Shown: one piece after another, positions 4,362-8,505 of the stretch
Layout of the letters: each line of letters begins with the position of its first letter
How positions within the stretch are numbered: the first letter of the stretch is position 1
From: an uncultured Oscillospiraceae bacterium
GTDB lineage: Bacteria > Bacillota > Clostridia > Oscillospirales > Oscillospiraceae
Direction of reading: 5' to 3'
Assembly (NCBI GenBank): GCA_900752305.1
Contig: CAADUV010000294.1
Location: forward strand, 1-8,505
Length of the DNA: 8,505 nucleotides
Notes under the pieces: model-generated
Seen by the model: the letters and a program-made list of their open reading frames with translations, nothing else
Told to the model about the DNA's origin: nothing
Databases searched by the model: none
Translations under genes and position numbers: made by a program

Positions 4362-5219
4362 TTGAAACGGATCGTGACCATCCAAGACATCTCCTGCATC
4401 GGCAAATGCTCCCTGACGGTGGCTTTGCCTATCATCTCCGCCTGCGGGGTGGAGACGGCGGTCATCCCCACGGCAGTGCTGTCCACCCATACCGCCTTCG
4501 ACGGCTTCACCTTCCGGGACCTGACCGACGAGATCCCGCCCATCGCCGCCCACTGGAAAGCCCAGGGCATGGCAGTGGACGCCATCTATACCGGTTACCT
4601 GGGCTCCTTCCAGCAGCTCGAAATCGTCTCCCGGTTCTTTGACCAGTTCAAGACGCCGGAGAACCTGATTTTGGTAGACCCGGTCATGGCGGACAACGGC
4701 GCGCTGTACGCCGGTTTCACCCCGGCGTTCGTCCAGGAGATGGCCAAGCTCTGCGGCAAGGCGGACATCATCGTGCCCAACCTGACCGAGGCTTGCTACC
4801 TGCTAAACATCCCCTATCCGGGGGAGGACTACACCCGAGCGGACATCCAGCATATCCTCACCGAGCTGGGCAAGCTGGGCTGCAAGCAGGTGGTGCTCAC
4901 CGGGGTCAGCCTGGAGCCGGGACGGCTGGGGGTGATGGCCTATGACACTGAAAAACAGACATTTTTTGAATATTACAACGAGAAAATGCCCTCCAGCTTC
5001 CACGGCACCGGCGATGTGTTCGCCTCCGTGGTGGTGGGCGCTATGATGCGAGGCTGTCCCCTGGAGGACGCCCTGCGTCTGGCGGTGGATTTCACCTTGG
5101 AGAGCATCCGCAAAACCGTTGCCGATCCGGAACACCGGTGGTACGGGGTGAACTTCGAGGAAGCCATCCCCCTCCTGGTCTCCCGGTTATCGCATGAACC
5201 TCATCCATCCAATCATTAG
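4362..5219 (+). CDS. pdxK: Pyridoxal/pyridoxamine kinase (PdxK/PdxY type)
   Basis: This enzyme phosphorylates B6 vitamers with ATP to make pyridoxal or pyridoxamine phosphate in the cytosol. Translation begins at TTG 4362, 9 nt after AGGAGG (4347-4352), and gives 285 aa, normal for the family. Ribokinase-fold landmarks are the N-terminal VTIQDISCIGKCSL (substrate side), STHTAFDGFTFRDLT (vitamer binding), DPVMADNG from D106, VPNLTEACYLL, and the anion hole plus catalytic aspartate in GTGD (215-218). The ThiD (HMP kinase) relatives share the fold, but the N-terminal IQDISCIGKCS and THTAFDG sequences favour B6 kinase. The next gene is a vitamin-type ECF S component, which supports salvage of imported vitamer. 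Confidence 0.9.
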   Translation: MKRIVTIQDISCIGKCSLTVALPIISACGVETAVIPTAVLSTHTAFDGFTFRDLTDEIPPIAAHWKAQGMAVDAIYTGYLGSFQQLEIVSRFFDQFKTPENLILVDPVMADNGALYAGFTPAFVQEMAKLCGKADIIVPNLTEACYLLNIPYPGEDYTRADIQHILTELGKLGCKQVVLTGVSLEPGRLGVMAYDTEKQTFFEYYNEKMPSSFHGTGDVFASVVVGAMMRGCPLEDALRLAVDFTLESIRKTVADPEHRWYGVNFEEAIPLLVSRLSHEPHPSNH

Positions 5220-5272
5220 GCGGAACGAAAGAGAAGCGCAAAACAATCCGCCGCAAAGAAAGAAGGTCTATT

Positions 5273-5806
5273 ATGAGAGCATCGAGATGGAGCCGCCTGG
5301 TATACACGGCACTGTTCACCGCACTGACCACCGTGGCAACGCTGGTCATCCAAGTTCCCTCTCCCATGAGTGGATATGTCAACCTCGGGGATGCAATGGT
5401 TCTGCTCTCCGCATGGATTTTGGGGCCGGTCTACGGCACCGCCGCCGCAGGCATCGGCTCTATGCTGGCAGACCTGCTCTCCGGTTACGCTTATTACGCA
5501 CCCGGCACCCTGGTCATCAAGTGCCTCATGGCGTTCGTGGCCGCACAGGTCTTTTTGGTCCTGAAGGACAAGGTCAAGGGCAAGCACTTCGCCAAGGTCG
5601 TCTCCGGCCTGCTGGCTGAGATCATCATGGTCGTTGGCTACTTCGGTTACGCCGGTCTCATCCTGGGCAACGGTCTGTCCGCTGCGCTGAGCATCCCGGG
5701 CAACCTGGTGCAGGGTGGATTTGGCATCGTCGTCTCCACCGTGGTTTATCTGGCGCTCAGTCAGGTGATCAAGATGCCGAAACTGTTGAAGGGACATGAG
5801 GGCTGA
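5273..5806 (+). CDS. ECF transporter S component, probable vitamin B6 (or HMP) uptake
   Basis: This is a 177-residue membrane protein that binds the vitamin and docks on a shared EcfA-EcfA'-EcfT module, which is not in this window. Hydrophobic segments lie near 6-27, 39-71 (two), 76-97, 108-130 and 142-165, giving about six helices. The loop SGYVNLGDAMVLLSAWILGP (33-52) is typical of the DUF1393 / ECF-ribofla_trS family that includes HmpT. The start codon has GAAGG (5262-5266) 6 nt upstream. It lies 53 nt after the B6 kinase, and its stop overlaps the next start. Substrate assignment rests only on that neighbour. HMP, riboflavin and pantothenate remain alternatives. A weak GGCGGA/TCCGCC pair spans the gap upstream. 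Confidence 0.85.
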   Translation: MRASRWSRLVYTALFTALTTVATLVIQVPSPMSGYVNLGDAMVLLSAWILGPVYGTAAAGIGSMLADLLSGYAYYAPGTLVIKCLMAFVAAQVFLVLKDKVKGKHFAKVVSGLLAEIIMVVGYFGYAGLILGNGLSAALSIPGNLVQGGFGIVVSTVVYLALSQVIKMPKLLKGHEG

Positions 5807-6351
5807 TGAAAGAACAGATCGCACAGCAGTGTCGAGACGCTGTAGCAGAATTATATGAAGTGGCACGCCTGAAGGCAGGCGATATTGTGGTCGTGGGCTG
5901 CTCCACCAGCGAGGTGCTGGGCAGCAAGATCGGCACCAACTCCGCCCCGGAGACCGCCGTTGAAATCTTCAACAGCATCTACGGTTTCCTGAAGGAGAAG
6001 GGCGTCTACCTGGCCGCCCAGTGCTGCGAGCACTTGAACCGCGCCATCATCGTGGAGGCGGAAGCGGTGCCCAACGCGGACATCGTGAATGTCGTCCCCC
6101 AGCCCAAGGCAGGCGGTTCCTTTGCCACGGCGGCCTATCACGGGTTTGAACACCCGGTGGCTGTGGAGGAAATTAAGGCGGACGCCGGTCTGGACATCGG
6201 CGCCACCCTCATCGGGATGCACCTGAAAAAGGTGGCCGTTCCCGTCCGTTTGCAGGTCAAGCAGATCGGTCAGGCACCGCTGACCGCCGCTCGTGTGCGG
6301 CCGAAGTTTATCGGCGGCGTGCGTGCAGTGTACGACCAGACCATGCTATAA
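5806..6351 (+). CDS. UPF0340 / TIGR01440 family protein (YwlG-like)
   Basis: The 181-residue soluble protein matches the UPF0340 (DUF436) family across its whole length. Recognisable conserved segments are VVVGCSTSEVLGSKIGTNSA (28-47), LAAQCCEHLNRA (69-80) and VPQPKAGGSFATAAY (97-111). The conserved cysteines C32, C73 and C74 and H76 could suggest a metal or catalytic site, but no function is established to my knowledge. Its ATG shares one base with the preceding TGA (TGATG), so it is probably translationally coupled to the transporter gene. GAGG about 6 nt upstream serves as ribosome site. It is the last gene of the operon and is followed eight bases later by a terminator. Its place behind B6 kinase and transporter suggests a vitamin- or cofactor-linked role, which is inference. 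Confidence 0.92.
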   Translation: MKEQIAQQCRDAVAELYEVARLKAGDIVVVGCSTSEVLGSKIGTNSAPETAVEIFNSIYGFLKEKGVYLAAQCCEHLNRAIIVEAEAVPNADIVNVVPQPKAGGSFATAAYHGFEHPVAVEEIKADAGLDIGATLIGMHLKKVAVPVRLQVKQIGQAPLTAARVRPKFIGGVRAVYDQTML

Positions 6352-6358
6352 AAACAGC

Positions 6359-6389
6359 AAAAGACGTGTGCGTTCGCGCACGTCTTTTT
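6359..6389 (+). terminator. Terminator of the pdxK operon
   Basis: AAAAGACGTGTGC (6359-6371) pairs with GCGCACGTCTTTT (6376-6388), 13 bp with one G-U, loop GTTC, ending in five T. It sits eight bases after the UPF0340 stop. Confidence 0.92.
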
Positions 6390-6391
6390 GT

Positions 6392-6420
6392 TTGCCTCCC
6401 AGCAGGTTTCATGGTAGGAT
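6392..6420 (+). promoter_or_regulatory. Promoter candidate of the PucR-family gene
   Basis: TTGCCT (6392-6397), a 17-bp spacer and TAGGAT (6415-6420) with TGG before it as an extended -10. The -35 is weak. The predicted start is near 6427, a leader of about 24 nt. Confidence 0.55.
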
Positions 6421-6450
6421 AGAGGCAAAACAAAGAAAGGTGGGAAAAGG

Positions 6451-8046
6451 ATGAGCGTGACCGTATCTGACTTATTGAAATTGCCCTCCCTCCGTCAAGC
6501 CACCGTCATCGGCGGACACCGAGGGCTGTCCCGTATCGTTTCCTCCATCTCCGTCCTGGAGTCCACTGACCCGGATGTGCTGGTGGAAAATGTGTTCCCG
6601 GCTGGGGAGTTTTACGGCAGTGAGATCGTCATCACCGGCTTCCTGAACTGCCTGGATGACATCGACTGCCAGTGTGCCAACATCCAGCGTCTGGCGGAGG
6701 GTGGAGAAGTGGGCCTCATTTTGTTCTATGTGGGGGTCTACCTGCCCTATGTGGATCAGCGGCTCATCGACCTGGCGGACCAGCTGGATTTCGTCCTGGT
6801 GCAGATGCCCTGGGGACAGAAGGAGCTGCGGTACGGGGAGGTTATCTCCGATGTGATCGAGTGTATCTACCACGACCGGAACCGAGGAGAGTCCATCGTC
6901 TATGACATCCTGACGCGAGTTTCCAGCCTGCCCCAGCCTCAGCGCACCATTAACACGGTTTTAAAAATGCTCAGCGACCTGCTGTCCGCTTCCGCCATCC
7001 TCACCGATGGGTTCTTGCAGGTACTCAACCTGGCCGCCTGGCCCAGAAACCTGGAACGCACGCTGAAAGAGCACCTGTTCGACCTGCGCCGATACACCAA
7101 ACAGGAGGGGAGCACTACCTGTCCTTTCCTGCCCAACGGCCACATCTTTCACGCCTCCATCCTGCCGGACGGTGGATCGCTCATGGAGCTCTTTCTCATC
7201 AAGGAGGGGCAGCCCCTGTCCCAAACCCTCCAAGAGCAATGCGTGGACGTCATCCGGCTCAGCCTGAACATCTGGGGACAGCAGCACGGCGTCATCGCGA
7301 TCCGAGAGCTGATCCGGGCGATCTTGCAGGACGAGCCCATCAAAATGCGCCGCCTGGCTGACCTGTTCCACATCCACATCACCGCCATCGGGGAGATGTG
7401 GATCTTGACGGGCACGGACGGCGAGTCCGTCCAGCGGATGGCCAAGGAGCTGGACGCCTTGCGCGCCTATCCGGAGAGCTGTGCTGACATCGTGTTTGCC
7501 GACCTGTATGAGAATAAAATCCTATTCTTCCTCAGCACCCCCACCTCCACACGAGAGGCGGAGCGGCAGATGACGGCTCTGCTGGAGCAGGTCGGTGCCT
7601 GGGACGGCGGCGCAACCTTGACCCGCTGCAACGGCCTGGACAACACCACCCAGGTGCGCAGCGCTTACCTGTGCCACCAGGATCACCTGTCCAACGTCCG
7701 CAAAATCTATCCGCTGCGTCAGTGGTTCCGGCTGGGAGAATTGGCCTTTGCCCAGGATTGTCACCGGCTGGTCAGCGAGGGAGAGGAGGCAGTGACCCGG
7801 TGTGTGGCCTGTCTGACCCCTGTGCGAACAGACAAACTGGACTGGGTGCCGATAGACACCTTGAGCACCTACCTGCTGGACTGGGACAGCAGCGTGACTC
7901 AGACGGCGGAGGCACTGCACCTGCACAAAAACACGGTAAAATACCGCATCAAGATCATTTCTGACCTGTTGGGCTACCATCCCGACCGAATGCCGGAGCG
8001 AATGAAGCTGTACCAGGCAGCCGGAGTGCTGCGGCTGCTGGTGTAA
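6451..8046 (+). CDS. PucR-family transcriptional regulator
   Basis: The 531-residue product has the three-part PucR/CdaR layout. The N-terminal PucR domain (about 4-122; VSDLLKLPSLRQATVIGGHRG, then FPAGEFYGSEIVITG) is the sensing part. The middle (about 150-400) is divergent and may hold a degenerate GGDEF-like fold. The C-terminal HTH_30 domain (about 470-530) contains the DNA-binding helices around VTQTAEALHLHKNTVKYRIK (482-501). B. subtilis PucR controls purine breakdown genes. Here the next gene is a CodB-like nucleobase permease with a PucR-box-like site in its leader, so control of nucleobase uptake is likely. ATG 6451 follows AAAGGTGGG (6435-6443) by 7 nt. The gene has its own terminator, so it is not cotranscribed with the permease. 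The ligand is unknown. Confidence 0.93.
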   Translation: MSVTVSDLLKLPSLRQATVIGGHRGLSRIVSSISVLESTDPDVLVENVFPAGEFYGSEIVITGFLNCLDDIDCQCANIQRLAEGGEVGLILFYVGVYLPYVDQRLIDLADQLDFVLVQMPWGQKELRYGEVISDVIECIYHDRNRGESIVYDILTRVSSLPQPQRTINTVLKMLSDLLSASAILTDGFLQVLNLAAWPRNLERTLKEHLFDLRRYTKQEGSTTCPFLPNGHIFHASILPDGGSLMELFLIKEGQPLSQTLQEQCVDVIRLSLNIWGQQHGVIAIRELIRAILQDEPIKMRRLADLFHIHITAIGEMWILTGTDGESVQRMAKELDALRAYPESCADIVFADLYENKILFFLSTPTSTREAERQMTALLEQVGAWDGGATLTRCNGLDNTTQVRSAYLCHQDHLSNVRKIYPLRQWFRLGELAFAQDCHRLVSEGEEAVTRCVACLTPVRTDKLDWVPIDTLSTYLLDWDSSVTQTAEALHLHKNTVKYRIKIISDLLGYHPDRMPERMKLYQAAGVLRLLV

Positions 8047-8061
8047 GCAGGGTGCGGACAC

Positions 8062-8106
8062 GCGGGAATCCTTTGTCCGATGGGACAAAGGATTCCCGCT
8101 CTTTTT
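8062..8106 (+). terminator. Strong terminator after the PucR-family gene
   Basis: GCGGGAATCCTTTGTCC (8062-8078) pairs perfectly over 17 bp with 8083-8099 around loop GATG. TCTTTTT follows. It isolates the regulator from the downstream permease promoter. Confidence 0.95.
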
Positions 8107-8141
8107 CTGCCTTCTCGACAATATTCTTCATCACTTTCCCG

Positions 8142-8150
8142 TGCTATACT
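8142..8150 (+). promoter_or_regulatory. Extended -10 promoter of the permease gene, no good -35
   Basis: TGC TATACT (8142-8150) is a good extended -10, but no -35 match is present at 16-18 bp upstream. TCGACA at 8115-8120 is too far (24 bp). This suggests activator-dependent transcription starting near 8157. Confidence 0.65.
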
Positions 8151-8163
8151 GCAACCAACGATC
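8151..8163 (-). promoter_or_regulatory. PucR-box-like site at the permease start
   Basis: The minus strand reads GATCGTTGGTTGC, matching the published B. subtilis PucR box (WWWCNTTGGTTAA, recalled from memory) at 10 of 13 positions, including the full C-N-TTGGTT core. It lies between the -10 and the coding sequence, right after the gene of a PucR-family protein. Location downstream of the -10 would be odd for an activator site and would fit repression better. Confidence 0.45.
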
Positions 8164-8182
8164 GAACCGGTCGGTTTGATCG
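8159..8182. promoter_or_regulatory. Inverted repeat in the permease leader
   Basis: CGATCGAACC (8159-8168) and GGTTTGATCG (8173-8182) are inverted copies (9 of 10 complementary, tenth G-U) around GGTC. It overlaps the PucR-box-like site and repeats its AACC half at 12-bp spacing (8153, 8165). It may be an operator or a hairpin at the very 5' end of the mRNA. Confidence 0.6.
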
Positions 8183-8219
8183 AGTGTGTTTGAAATTTTT
8201 AGATTGAGGAAGTGAGTGT

Positions 8220-8505
8220 ATGGAACAGAACAAGAGTAATTTTGCCATTCCAGCCGAGCAGCGGCAGAAGTGGTATTCCATCGCCCTGGTCTGGATCGGC
8301 GCCATGATCTGCGTCTCCAGCCTGATGGTGGGCGGGATGCTGGGCAACGGCATGAAGTTGGGCACCTGCGCCCTGACCATTGTGGTGGGCTATGGCATCG
8401 TGTGTATCTATATGTGCTTCATGGGGATGCAGGGCTGTGACACCGGCCTGCCCACCGCTGTCATGGCGGGCGGCTCCCTGGGGGAAAAGGGCGGCAAGTA
8501 CGTCA
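8220..8505 (+). CDS. codB: CodB-like NCS1 cytosine/purine permease, 5' part
   Basis: Only the first 95 codons plus one base fall inside the window. The reading frame starts at ATG 8220, 9 nt after GAGGA (8206-8210). The N terminus is MEQNKSNFAIPAEQRQKWYS, then two hydrophobic segments near 21-43 and 48-70, the first with WIGAMICVSSLMVGGML and the second ending at YMCFMGMQG, followed by CDTGLPTAVMAGGSLGEKG (73-91). This pattern is typical of the nucleobase:cation symporter-1 family, which imports cytosine, purines or related compounds. A full member has about 12 helices and over 400 aa. The exact substrate cannot be read from this fragment. The upstream PucR-type regulator supports a nucleobase role. 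Confidence 0.85.
   Translation, partial: MEQNKSNFAIPAEQRQKWYSIALVWIGAMICVSSLMVGGMLGNGMKLGTCALTIVVGYGIVCIYMCFMGMQGCDTGLPTAVMAGGSLGEKGGKYV

Noticed and set aside
5219..5252. GGCGGA/TCCGCC stem between pdxK and the S component gene
   Set aside because: Only 6 bp closing a 22-nt loop with no T-run, too weak to call a terminator or regulatory element.
7522..8121. Minus-strand 199-aa ORF opposite the end of the PucR-family gene
   Set aside because: It crosses the terminator stem at 8062-8106, has no ribosome site, and overlaps the conserved HTH domain on the other strand.
8159..8182. Purine or other riboswitch in the permease leader
   Set aside because: The leader is only about 60 nt, with one simple hairpin, no three-way junction, and no terminator or anti-terminator pair.

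Overview
The window reads as chromosomal DNA of a moderately GC-rich Gram-positive gut-type bacterium, most likely Clostridia / Oscillospiraceae-like. This is inferred from strong AGGAGG-type ribosome sites, sigma-A promoters with extended -10 elements, compact U-tract terminators, a two-gene NifS-NifU iron-sulfur unit, a UPF0340 gene and an ECF-type vitamin transporter S component. No mobile element, CRISPR array, rRNA or phage gene was seen. Species cannot be named from the sequence alone.

Region by region. (1) 1-111: tRNA-Val(GAC) with encoded CCA, running straight into its terminator. (2) 112-261: no gene, but a chain of five consecutive hairpins. (3) 262-540: a consensus promoter (TTGACA, 17 bp, TGG TATAAT) and a 14-bp stem U-tract terminator bracket about 244 nt with no credible ORF. 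This span carries three copies of a C-rich 16-mer (GTTGCACCTTACCTAT) and is the best candidate here for an undescribed small RNA. (4) 580-945, minus strand: an 87-aa acidic, Trp-rich orphan protein with its own promoter and terminator. (5) 1006-2535: a MarR-family regulator and a TIM-barrel protein of unknown function, the latter crossed by a C-tract array that would be G-quadruplex prone on the minus strand. (6) 2546-4253: nifS-nifU, cysteine desulfurase and Fe-S scaffold, behind a clear promoter with a palindrome at its start site. (7) 4269-6389: pyridoxal/pyridoxamine kinase, ECF S component and UPF0340 protein, forming a probable vitamin B6 salvage operon. (8) 6392-8505: a PucR-family regulator and the 5' part of a CodB-like NCS1 nucleobase permease, whose leader holds a PucR-box-like site and an inverted repeat.

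How the parts may work together. NifS needs pyridoxal phosphate to move sulfur from cysteine to NifU, and the next transcription unit appears to import and phosphorylate B6, so cofactor supply and Fe-S assembly are neighbours. The PucR-type regulator probably controls the adjacent permease: that promoter has an extended -10 but no good -35, as expected for activator dependence. The repeat RNA has anti-Shine-Dalgarno-like seeds. One seed can pair over 10 bp, with one bulged G, with the nifS ribosome site about 2.1 kb away, which gives a testable but unproven link.
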